From Eopsaltria australis (lineage: Eukaryota; Chordata; Aves; Passeriformes; Petroicidae): a stretch of DNA of 64,000 nt. The position numbers and the translations under genes were made by a program. A model generated the notes under the pieces. That model was not told the DNA's origin and did not search any database. It was given only the letters and a program-made list of their open reading frames with translations. How positions within the stretch are numbered: the stretch's first letter is position 1; every line of letters starts with the position of its first letter. Below are positions 24,363-35,100 of this stretch, one piece after another. The stretch is taken from positions 248,001 through 312,000 of the forward strand of contig JAVTVJ010000072.1 in the NCBI GenBank assembly GCA_034509425.1, in the 5' to 3' direction.

Positions 24363-25879
24363 TCCCTTCCTGACATTAACTGAGTTATGTTTCTGACCTT
24401 ACTGGAATACTTAGATACACTAATCTAGTATGACACTACAAATAAATAATAGTTGAGATTTACTTGGTGGTCACAAGTTGAATCTAGTATATTATGTCTG
24501 ATATGAAGATCAGTTGTATTTATGCTAGAACATGTCTAACATTATCTCATACATTAATTTTAATCTTCCTTTGTAATTTTTTTCCAATACTTAAACACAT
24601 GCATTTTTAGGAAGTGTTTATAAGTTCATCTTTTGTTTTAATTTCTCTTTTTGAGGGTTCTAGCAGTTTCTCTAATAGTAAGGAGCACTTTTGTTCCCAA
24701 GATTCTCCTGTGAAATATAATTTTCTAGCATTCTTTAAGGTTAGAGGTATTTTCCTGCCATATAGAGTGAGGTCCTTAAGTGACGCAGTTTAGCCTAGTT
24801 TTTCTCTTTTGAACAGTCTCTTTGTGGTGTGGAACCTTTTAACAGTTTGAGTGCTGGTTCCACATACGGATTTAGTCTTACCCACTATCTTGGTGGTATA
24901 TAATTAACCTTGTTTCTTGACTCTGTGTTCAGGGGCTTGTCTGCTATAACCTTCAGGTTCTTTTCTAAATTACAAATTTCCAAGAAACAATTAGTTCTCC
25001 TGTTCATAAGTGTAGCCTGATTTCTTTATTTGCAAATGAATAACTAATAGCTTATGTTGTATCAGTGATTAAATAGATAACAATGTCACTAGTCTTGCAA
25101 TGTCATTAGTCTTGTTAAACCCCTCCACATTTTGTTATTAGTTACTGTTTATTTAATTTTGAAAAATCTGTCATTTTAATAATTGTGTATCACCAGTTCC
25201 TAAGGGGGAAAACAAAGAATGAGTTCCTCTTTCTGCTAGGTGGTGTATAAATAAAAAGAGGCAGTTTTCCCCAAAGAGCTTACCCTTAATGGACTATTGT
25301 TTTAAGATATTGATGAGGATTTAATGGCCATTAATAGTAAGTATATTACTCTGATCTATGAAGATTACTGACATACTAATGCATTAATTTTCCACACATC
25401 TAGACTGTATCTCTTATAATCAAACTTACAAAGCATCAAAGTGTATCAGTCTCTGACACGTTAAGTAGACGCCCAAAATTCTATACTGTCCTCCTGTTCC
25501 TAAACAAGAAAGATCTGTTTGCATACATACAAACAGTTTATATATTATCTATATGCTATCTTTCTGTGCTCCCTCAGTGTAAGTTCAAAAGCACAGTGCT
25601 GAAATTTGTAAATTGTTTAACATTGCATGTCACTTTGCTAGAAAGCTGAGAGAAGTGTTGATGAAATCATTTCCACTTTAGGCATTATGTAGATCTATAT
25701 CTAACTTAGAAGGAAGAAGTTCACTATAGTTAAACTGCTATAAAATATCAAAATTATTATTGTCTGTGATAATAGATATATAAAAAAACATGTACTGAAA
25801 TAAAAGATTGTTTAAATCAATACAGTTTCTTGAACTGAACTGACAAATTGAAAGGATTTTCAAGCTAAGGGTGACTTTC
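24363..25879. other. AT-rich spacer with a short tandem duplication
   Basis: No gene or transposon is recognised. A 17-bp unit of the type caatgtcaNtagtcttg occurs twice in tandem at 25081-25114 with one mismatch. Confidence 0.55.
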
Positions 25880-26640
25880 AGGTGTGCCATTGACCAGGAC
25901 CCCCAGGGCCTGTTCCACAGGGCTGCTTTCCAGCATCTCCTTCCCCAGTCTTTTCCCATGCCCAGGGCTGCCTCACCACAGGTGCAGAATCTGGCTCTTC
26001 CCTTGTTCAACTTCATATGGTTGGTGACTGCCCAGCCCTCTAATTTGTCAGAGTCTCTCTGCAGGGCCTCCCTACCTTCGTGGGAGTCAACAGCTCCTCC
26101 CAGTTTTGCATCACCTGCAAACTTGATGAGTGTCCCTTCCAGTTCTGTATCCAAGTCTTTTATGAAAATGTTGAAAAACACAGAGCCTAAGATTGAGCCG
26201 TGTGGAACCCTGCCAGTGACAGGTCACCACACTGATGTCACCCCATTCACTGTAACCCTTTGAATGTTACCCATGAGCCAGTTGCTCACCCTTCACATGA
26301 TGTGTTTATCCAGCTGTAAGCTGGGCATTTTGTCCAAACAGAGCCTTTGACAAACCGTAGTAAAAGCTTTACTGAAATCCAAATAGATTACATCATCTGA
26401 TTTCCCTTGATCAGCCAGGTGGGTTACCTTGTCATAAAAGGAAATCAGGTTTGATAAGCAGGATTTTCCTCTCATGAAGCCTGTGACCAATGACTGCACT
26501 GTCTTTCAGGTGTTTTTCAATACCTCCAAGAAAAATCTGCTTCTCCATGACTTTACCAGCCACTGAAGTGAGAATAACAGGCCTGTAGCTTTCAGGATCC
26601 TCCTTTTTGCTATTTCTGCAGTTTGCAAAGGCATTCTTAG
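25880..26640 (-). pseudogene. CR1 LINE ORF2 reverse-transcriptase remnant
   Basis: Minus-strand CR1 covering the RT domain. Read from 26640 downward, translation in shifting frames gives YRPVILTSVAGKVMEK (about 26600-26550), then KSCLSNLISFYDKVTH and YLDFSKAF in the 26293-26499 frame, which is the block holding catalytic motif A. KFAGDAKLGGAV follows in the 25738-26181 frame, at the place where CR1 has FADD. The second-motif change of D to G, together with frameshifts and stops between the blocks, makes it non-functional. The 3' end is missing, since the sequence stops within the post-RT region near 25880. The plus-strand 130-codon frame at 25871-26263 is antisense and spurious. Confidence 0.88.
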
Positions 26641-27559
26641 CTGATATTATCTGTTCTGAAGACCTAAAAGATTGAAGAAAAAAAATATAATCTTTCTACA
26701 ATACCTATCTTTTCAGTCAACCTTGTCTTGTCTGGGTATGTAAGTAGACAGGAGAAGATAGTTTGTGTGTTATTGCAGAAAGCAACTTAGGGCAGTATCT
26801 GGGTCAAAATATGTCTAATGTTTTGAGGCATTCATTCACTCATTTATTTAAACAGAATCTGTAGCTCAGTATTGTAAAAGACTAGTGAAAATATTGATCT
26901 GTGCTATATAGTAATGAAATTACAAACACACTATGCTGCATAAATTCTTTATAATACTGCAGTATTTTTTCCCACAAGCTAAATTGTAGAATTAAGATAT
27001 ACGTAGATGGAAAATCATAATTTCTGAACACTCAGTATTTCTAATTCTTTGAAATATAAATTGAAATATTGCCCTGTTATGGTGCTGGGAAATGGTTTAA
27101 GGAAATGTGCTATACAAGATCCATATGAAATACCTACATTTTAAGTTAGATACTCTATTGCTGGTAATTATTAACAGGCTATGAGCATTTACGACAACAA
27201 TGACAATGTTTATTTTCAGTCAAAAGATTTACTACTTCAACTAAGGATGTACATATTTTTTTTAAATCAATGAAAAGAAGTAGCCTTTTTCCAGCCTGTG
27301 GATCAGTGGTAGTCTGGAAGCTGATGGCGATGGTTTCTGAAGCACACGTGTGTTTAAAACTTTTACTGGAGACTGTGGTTTATACATACTGATAGTTACA
27401 ATTGCAGTTCCATATGTACAGCTTTAAGCATAACAAAGAATCTAGATTATACGGCAACATGACTGCAAACCTTTTAATCTTGAACATATATATATATATA
27501 TATGTTCAATCTGCATATACTAGAAGCACTAGGCTTTTCCCCGAAGGCGAGAGGTGGAA
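26641..27559. other. AT-rich spacer with TA palindrome, no gene seen
   Basis: No repeat family or gene is recognised other than the AT palindrome at 27481-27508. Confidence 0.55.
27481..27508. repeat. 28-bp perfect palindrome built on (TA)n
   Basis: A TA microsatellite bounded by 'tgaaca' on the left and 'tgttca' on the right, which makes the whole 28 bases self-complementary. It lies about 50 bp before the LTR at 27560. It is probably a microsatellite with mirrored flanks. Cruciform extrusion is possible on paper. Confidence 0.85.
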
Positions 27560-27722
27560 TGTCCTGGTTTAGGCCAGAGGGGTCAAAATCTAGGAAGTGA
27601 TCTGTGCTGCAGGAAGGCATACAACTTCCTTCCTGCGAGAGAGAGCCAATAATCAGGTAGTTTTAAGGGTTGATAGGTAGGTAAACCAATTAAAAAGTTG
27701 ATCCGCCTTCGAGGAAAAAACC

Positions 27723-27729
27723 ATATATA
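27723..27729 (+). promoter_or_regulatory. TATA box of the LTR
   Basis: TATATAA lies about 165 bp inside the LTR, within 'ccatatataagcagag'. This is the expected place for the U3 promoter. Transcription would be expected to start near 27750-27760. Confidence 0.65.
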
Positions 27730-27805
27730 AGCAGAGACTTTCTGACGCTCTTCCTCTTTGGACCTGCTGCTGCTGTGTAGAGAGGAGCAGCTCCTGCTTC
27801 TCTCA

Positions 27806-27813
27806 CTGGTAAG
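27806..27813 (+). promoter_or_regulatory. Splice-donor-like site in the LTR leader
   Basis: 'cactg|gtaagg' fits the 5' splice-site consensus and lies about 50 bp downstream of the predicted start. The minus-strand LTR at 13625-15143 has 'catg|gtgagg' at the equivalent place (plus coordinates 14944-14953). That is suggestive but not proof of use. Confidence 0.4.
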
Positions 27814-29041
27814 GCCCCCCCCCACCTCCTTCCGAAGGAGGGATGGGGGGGGGGAAGGGAGGTTTTACGGCAGCCGTGCCGCTGCAGCCGGGCAGGCATG
27901 GGGGAGGAACAGCTGGAATGTTCAGCAGATCCAGCTCAGCCGGTGTGTCAGCTACACGAGAGGGAGAGCCAGGCCCCTGCTCCGGGCCAGGCAAGGACCA
28001 GGCCGGACTCCATCCAGCTTGGGCCAGGCCCTGCCCTGTCACCCCGGGCCCAGGTGGCCCCAGCAGGCCGAGCCAGCTCCGCAGAGCCAAGCAGAGAGAC
28101 TCTGAGAGCTTCTGGCATTCAGCTCGGACCTGTTCAAGCAGCCCGGCAAAGAGCACGTGATCCTCACACTGCCGGAGAGATAGAGAGACAGAAATTAACT
28201 CTCTCCATGCCTGGACTAAACTCACAGACACCCATCCTTCCTCGCAGAGAGAGGAACGAGTGAGGACATCTATATAGTGCAGCGCAGAGACTTTACAGTC
28301 AGTGAGGAAAGCAGAACTGATACTAAAAAGGGGGTGCATGGGAAGTTGCTTCAAGAGTGAAGCTGAAAACTCTTTTGGAGAACCATGGTTGGGGACTGAG
28401 CTAATAAATTCTCTGTAATATATGAAGATATAGTCCAAGGGGGATGTGAGGTTCTTATTGCAGCCAATGAACTGAAATACCCTAAGTACAGACAAGTAAG
28501 TGTTGAAAAAGTACAGCCTGATGAGAAACTAGAACCAAGAGAGAGGAGAGGCTGTGACCCAGAGCCCTGGTCCCGGGGAGAATGCTAGAGGAACCTGAGT
28601 TGTCAGGAGAACCTGTGTTGCTAAGCACAGAAGAAGGATTTTCTTGTTTCTGCAATTGAACTAAGTATCCTTAAAACAGGTACCCTGTGGACTGTTCATA
28701 ACCCACATAGTGGCTGTGGGAAGGCTACTGGTGTGGGAGGGATCCACCATTAAGCTGGACTTTGCTCCGGGCGGCGGCTGATGGTGAGGCAGAAGACCCA
28801 TAAAAACTGTATTTTTCTTACAGAAGATCCATGGTGTAAGCAAAAGAAACTTCTCTCCCTAAATGAACTGGAACAAGAGCTGTTTCTGAGGTGGTAAACT
28901 GACTGGAGGTCGAAATGTTGTCTCTTGTATGTTGTCAGGGAGAATGAAGTGGAGAGGTGGGGGAAGGAGGGGTGGTCTGGGGAGTTTGTTCTGGTTTTTT
29001 CTTGAATTTTTTTTCTTTTTTCCCTTTGTCTTAGATATATT

Positions 29042-29047
29042 AATAAA
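29042..29047 (+). promoter_or_regulatory. Polyadenylation signal AATAAA of the LTR
   Basis: AATAAA is followed by a T/G-rich stretch. The other copy has the matching signal near 13765 on the minus strand. Confidence 0.65.
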
Positions 29048-29184
29048 ACTTCTTTGTACTTTATAAAGTTTGAGCCTGCTTTGCCTACTCCTAATCCTTA
29101 TCTCACAACAAGCAATCAAGTAAATTTAAGTAAGTGTGCTAGCATTTAGCCACAAACCTGAATAGGCGAACTGAAACCACTACA

Positions 29185-32100
29185 TTCAATCAGCAATTTT
29201 CTTGACTGGAAGGATTTATATTAACTCAACTTTCTGTGTTCCCATTAAAACACATAAGTATTGCAATGGTAACTGTAAATCACAGCAAAATACATGTTGA
29301 TGACTTTCTTTCCTTAAATTTCTGTTAATAATTTCTATGAGAAATTTCAAATGGTAATGGCATACTGCTGAGGCAGAAGGATGTAAAACTGTTTCTCATT
29401 CCAGAGAGGATAATGGCAAAGTATCTAAAGGTCAAGAAGAGTGCTGGGTATATTAATATAAAAAGGTAGCTATAATTTAAGCTATTACCCATGCATTGTC
29501 CAAGTGATGAAAGAATATTCCACTTTGAACAAGGCACAATCTATAGGTCTTCAAAGGGTTGATATAATCATAAAAGTTCAGGTTTAGAAAGGGCCCCCAG
29601 GAGGTCATGTAGTTCTTAACTCTACTCTAAAAAAAATCTATCTGCTTGGAAACCCTCTGCAGAGATGCTGATCTTACCCACTCCTAAAATAGATAGAAAG
29701 AAAAGCATAATAATATTCTATTATTGCTGGATACTCTGTATAGAGAGTAGTAATTGGAATATCCTATTGTTGCTTAGCCTGCTGCTTCTCTCTGTATCTC
29801 ACAGGAAAAAGACAAGAGGTGCCTACAAGGGCACTATGTTACACACAGTAATAACCTGAAAGGGAAATGCAAGGTAAGAACTAAATAAGTCTGTCCTAAT
29901 CTAAGCAAGTTTCTACTTTTATGAGTAAGATAAGACTGGGGAATAGGGCCAGGGACTCAGTGTTGAATTATTATTTCATCATACCCTGGTATTTGATTAA
30001 TTCCTTAATCCTTTGCTCTGTTTCTTATATAAAGACCAATTTTCTTTACTACTCAGAATCTCTTTCAAAGCATTTTCCTAGTTTTCATCCCATTCCAGGC
30101 TTCCTTCTGAAGAATTCCAGTTAAATGTTACAGAGGATTTTGTTCTTTATAAAGCGAATGAGATATGAAAAAGTTTGTGAAGACAGCTTTCATTGTAATC
30201 CAGAATTTGGGCTGTTATCTGAACAATCATGTGTAGATCATAGTGAAATATTTTCTTCATATTTATATTTTAATGATTGATATCTCAAAAAAATTAGGTT
30301 TTCTTTCATACCAGCTGAAGTGAAATCCAGTAAATCCATCATATTCCAGACTGTATCATCTCTATGTTGTGCCTTCAAGTTTTATCATAATGTGACAGCA
30401 CTGATATTGCAAAACCAAGACCAACTCAGAAAGCCTCCTTTTGATCTACAAAATATATATAATCCCATTGCCTATCCAGGTGAAGAGAGAGGTCAAGATT
30501 CTTAAAGAGGGTAAATACTTACCGATTTTTTTATTAAGTAGTCCAGTAAGATGAAAAAACTCCACAGCACTACTTAGACTTAAAAAGGATTAAAAACTTC
30601 TACATAATTCTAAACTTGAAAGATGCCTTTAACATGTATGTTTTTCACAAGAATTGTTTGTTTTCATAATAAATTATTGTTCTTTTGGCAAGAAATGATT
30701 GCTTTATGAGAAGTGATTAGTTGCCCTACTTCTAGAGGGTGAAATCTAAAGTATATAAACTGAATCATAACATTTCTCCCAAAGAAACATGCTCTTTCTC
30801 TAGTGGATCATTTCAAAGTAATTTATGTACTGCAATGTCATTTTTCTTCAAATAATAATTCAAAGGGATTGATAATAGAGTCTACACAATCTTTTTAAAC
30901 AGTTTCTGCTTTATAACTTTCTCTTAGTTACAGACAAAAAACCAAGTTTTAGTTATTATATTAACAAAACCAAGTAAAAGAACAATGTGTTTATTGACAC
31001 TTACAGCTGTGTTAACTTCTTTTCATATTAAAAAAACCAACAAAATGAACCAAAACAGAAAACCAACAGGCAAACACAAAAAAACCCTAAAACCCTCAGA
31101 GAAGTATGTTTCTTTTTGGAAAACATGGATATAACAGAAATAAGTTAATTCATTGTCACAGAGCATGATCAAGGGCATCTCAACAGGCATTTTAGAACAG
31201 AATAGGTGCCTTTTCTATTATGAGAAGTATGAGTTCATGCTCCGCTACTTTCCCAAACAGTTGAAACTCCTCCCATTTCAAATTTACATGTAAGCTGAAA
31301 GCCATACCTCTGTTAATCTTCCTTAGAGAGGTAATACTACTCCTATATAATTACCACCTTGATTTTCACCTTTAATATTCACATTATTCCACCATTTGCT
31401 AGATCTCCTTTTGAATTATAGCAGTATGAATGTCACCAGATTCAGGAGCTGAGTTTTTTCCTAGGGTTTTTAAAATACTTCATCTTTCTCATCTCCTCTT
31501 CAGGAGGGGAACAGATGGCTTCAGAAATTCCCCTGGACCAGAGTCAAAATATCATGAATTACACTGTGATCTTACTAAGAATTACTCCTGTGCTTAAAGG
31601 CACTAAGCTCAATGTGACAACTGATGTGTTTGAAATCAAGCATGTGAGCAAGTGGTAAACTCTTATACCAGGGAGCAATACTGAAACTCAAGAGAACGGA
31701 GAACCAGGCTTGTATTCTTTTTTATTTCAAGAAAGGAAAAAAAAGCAATCTTCTCTCCTACAGATTGATAACTGTACAAAGAACAATTCCACTCTTGGTT
31801 CCCTGTATTTCTTTTTGTGGTTTACCTTCATCATTACCATGTTACATACTAATAAATCATGGAAATTACTTATTCCTATGATATATACAGCTTTGTGAAC
31901 TCATTTCAGAATAACAGTGTACAAAAAAAATCCTAATGTTATTTGTTTGGAATGGTTGCTGAATGCTTGGGAGCCTATAATAACCATAAAATTTACAATG
32001 ATACTCACTAGGGAGGGTTTATGAAAGGTGATCATGTAAAATAATTTTTATACAGGGAAATACTGAAAGAAGTTTCTAAAAAGAAGAAACAGACTGCAAT

Positions 32101-35100
32101 ATGTAATTCTCTTAAGCAATAATAAATTGCCCATATAGAATTAATGATCTCCTGACATTTCTTTCAAAAGACTTGAAAAGAACTAATTAATGTAGCACAT
32201 TTCAAGCTAAGCAAATTGCAATGATAGATGGGATTACTGGAAGCTATAAATGCAATTCGTAACTGAGGGAAAAGTGCAAAACATCACTCAGAACATTAAG
32301 GAATGCAATTAAGCAAAACATTTGGAAGTACTTAATTACATCTGCAGAGTATAGTTAAGTGAGGTCTGGTGCCTTGCATTAGTAGTGATGTCAAAGCTCC
32401 AGAAGATTGCTTAAGCAAAAAGTAGACCATTTGGCATCAAGATAATATCTGATTTGACATGCAAGAAAAATATTTCTTCATTGATATATTATACAGATGT
32501 CTGAAAAAATAAACAGGTTCTTAGCAATAACAAATTTTGAATTACAGGAAGAAAAGTCAGGTAGGTATTAAGTGAACACTTTCTTGTTGATTCAAATGTC
32601 CTTTGGCCTTTGGTATACTTAATCTATACCAAAGTAAAAAATACACAAGAAAATGGGGTGGACTGTAAATCAGCTAGAGCTTAATTCAGCAAATTGCAAA
32701 ACTATGTGGCTGTAATTAAGCAAAGCCCTGACAAACTTATATGCTTTCATCGATTTCACATAACTTGTTATAACATTCCTCACTGAAGTTTGAACTTAGG
32801 AAATTGATCTAATAGATGAACCTCCTAAAGACAGGTGTTAAATTGTGCACACTCTCATTCATAGAAAGGTAAAAGCTGTGTTTGTGAAGGCACCAGGGAG
32901 TGAACAAGCCTCAGGGGTGGCTGGCATGAAGTGATTTATATTCATGTTGTTCAGGACAAGCCTCCCCTGGAGCAGAAGGACTGTGTTGAGAGTACATATC
33001 AACCCAGAGAGGCCTGGTGGCTTTCGCATCTCTGCTGCATGAAGGGAGGCAGCACTGAGGAAATCCATCAGTTCAACCACACCTATTTTTCCTCCTGTAT
33101 GAAGATCTCTCTATACTAGAACTCAGTAAGAAAGTAGAGACCATCTGAAGGGCAAAGCAAGCTCATTAGGTAGCCAGATTCTCCTTGCTTGCCTTTAGTT
33201 TATTCCTAGAGAATAGGACAGATATAGCACCTTGTTCCCTGCTCCACTTTTCCTCTTCTTGACCTGTTTTCTGGCAGCTGTTATGATTTCAGCAATGAGA
33301 TGCTTCTAGCTGAATGTTTGTGCTTGAAAAATGCAATGACTGAGTTATTGCTAGACATCTATAGAATCCCAAGTCTGGACACATTGCTTAGTAACTGGAT
33401 TGTCAAATACAAGAGCCAAAAATTTACTTTGTGTTCTGTTCCTTCAACTTTCTAGAATAATAAAGCTTCACTTAAAAATTATGCATATTTGAAACTTAGC
33501 TGATGCTTTTTGAATATCAAATATTTATGTCTGTGTAGTCTTGTGGTTACTGAGTATATGGTGGAATATCATTGAATGATAAATAAAAATCACCAATAAG
33601 GGGTTTTGTCCTCTTTCCTTGCAGCTCAAAAATTCATCTCTAATTGTTTTTATTGCCTGACCAAGCAAGTTGGGCAGTTGCCAGGAAGTGTTTTAATATT
33701 CCCAGAATTTTAACTGCACAATTCTTTTAATATCTTTTGGTGTATATCTAATATAACTGCTTTTATGGGTCTATTCTATTGATCACATGGATAAAATTAC
33801 CATTTTTAGTGTTGTTGGTAAGACAAAGGACTGATGAATAAGCAATGAAGTCTTTGTTTAATGTAATATATTATTGTTTCTATTTAATTTTATTTCTTTT
33901 TCATGGACATTGTTGTGACCTGTACTCATTCTGCATTTTATAGTCTGCAGCAAATTCTAAAATTAAATAAGGAAAAGAAAAGGAAAATTAATTGAAAAAT
34001 AGGGATATCTCACAAGTACAGCTGATGAAATAGCACTGTAAAACTAAATAGTATATAAAAGACTATCAAGTATTATGAGAAAAATATCAAAGATAATATG
34101 AATAGAGGAAATTTTTAAGCTGTGACTATTACTGTTTGATTAAAATAAAGAAAAGTACTGCAGTACTGCTTATTGTAGCTCTTTTGGGCTAGGTTGGAAA
34201 GAAAATATGATTTTGTGATGAAATCTCCTCTGCCTAAATTATGTTAAGTTGAAACATTCTTCCTGCCATAAACATGCTGACTGGCCTAACTGCAACATTC
34301 CTCAGTCTTTTTGGAAGGTGACAGACTTAGAAAGGACTAGAGATAAAGGCTGTCAAAATTGTAATCTTCCTGATCTCAGGAGCTCTATCCTAGCATCAGT
34401 CATAAAAAAAAAAGGAGATTAATCTGTTCTTTTTCCGGCATTTTCTTTTTTGAAAATCTGTTTATGAGTTCTATGGACATTTCCTGTTTGCTAGCACATA
34501 TTTCTTCAGATATGACTTGTAGTTTGTATAAAAAGCTGAGCATGCAAAGGTTTGGCCGCTTCTAGGGATTTTTAGCTGAAGAAAGGAACATGATCTCAAA
34601 GGTAAAATGTGGGCAGTAACAAACTGCTTCAACAATATCGAGATGATCAAAGCAAGACAACAAGTTGGCTGCACATTTAGAAACTTGAAAAGAAATGTAT
34701 AAGTATTGCAAGTCCTCAGATCTTTTAATATATTAAAGAACATGTATTATATTTTTAAAGGAGATTCTGGATGTAGTTCATTGGATCAAACTCAGGATTA
34801 TTATTTGTAAAGTAGCGCTAATTAGGTAATCCCTGATTTAAGAGAAGGTGGGATCTTTTTAGATGTATGTTACTCAGGTATTGTGCATAAAATCTCCACG
34901 TTAGTTAGTTCTGACTCAAAATGACATTTATTTTACTCTACTGTAATGACTTAGCTTTTTTTTAACCTTCATACTCTGAAGAACTGACACATATGCCCAT
35001 TTTATTTCACTTTTAAAAAAGATTTATGGAAATTGTTGTGTAAATTTTCAAAAATTTTTAACAAAAGCTGCACAGCCCAGATGATCAAGGCTATTCCTGA

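Larger units (their letters stand above)
27560..29184 (+). mobile_element. 1.6 kb LTR, same family as the 13.6 kb copy, plus orientation
   Basis: The element starts TGTCCTGGTTTAGG and ends GAAACCACTACA, with partly inverted termini as in retroviral LTRs. A TATA box (TATATAA) lies at 27723-27729 and AATAAA at 29042-29047. That implies an unusually long R region of about 1.3 kb, mostly GC-rich between 27800 and 28110. Its last 140 bp match the reverse complement of 13625-13780, and the central part also aligns with that LTR. The U3 differs. It contains no gag, pol or env, so it is probably a solo LTR. The flanking pentamers 'tggaa' and 'ttcaa' do not match, so no target duplication supports a simple insertion. 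Overlapping frames of 230 codons (minus) and 105-121 codons (plus) result from the GC-rich leader. Confidence 0.85.

Noticed and set aside
25871..26263. 130-codon plus-strand frame
   Set aside because: It is antisense to the CR1 reverse transcriptase remnant. The minus strand gives the recognisable protein.
27803..28495. 230-codon minus-strand open frame, the longest in the window
   Set aside because: It lies antisense within the GC-rich leader of an LTR and overlaps several plus-strand frames. GC richness depletes stop codons, and the product has no domain.
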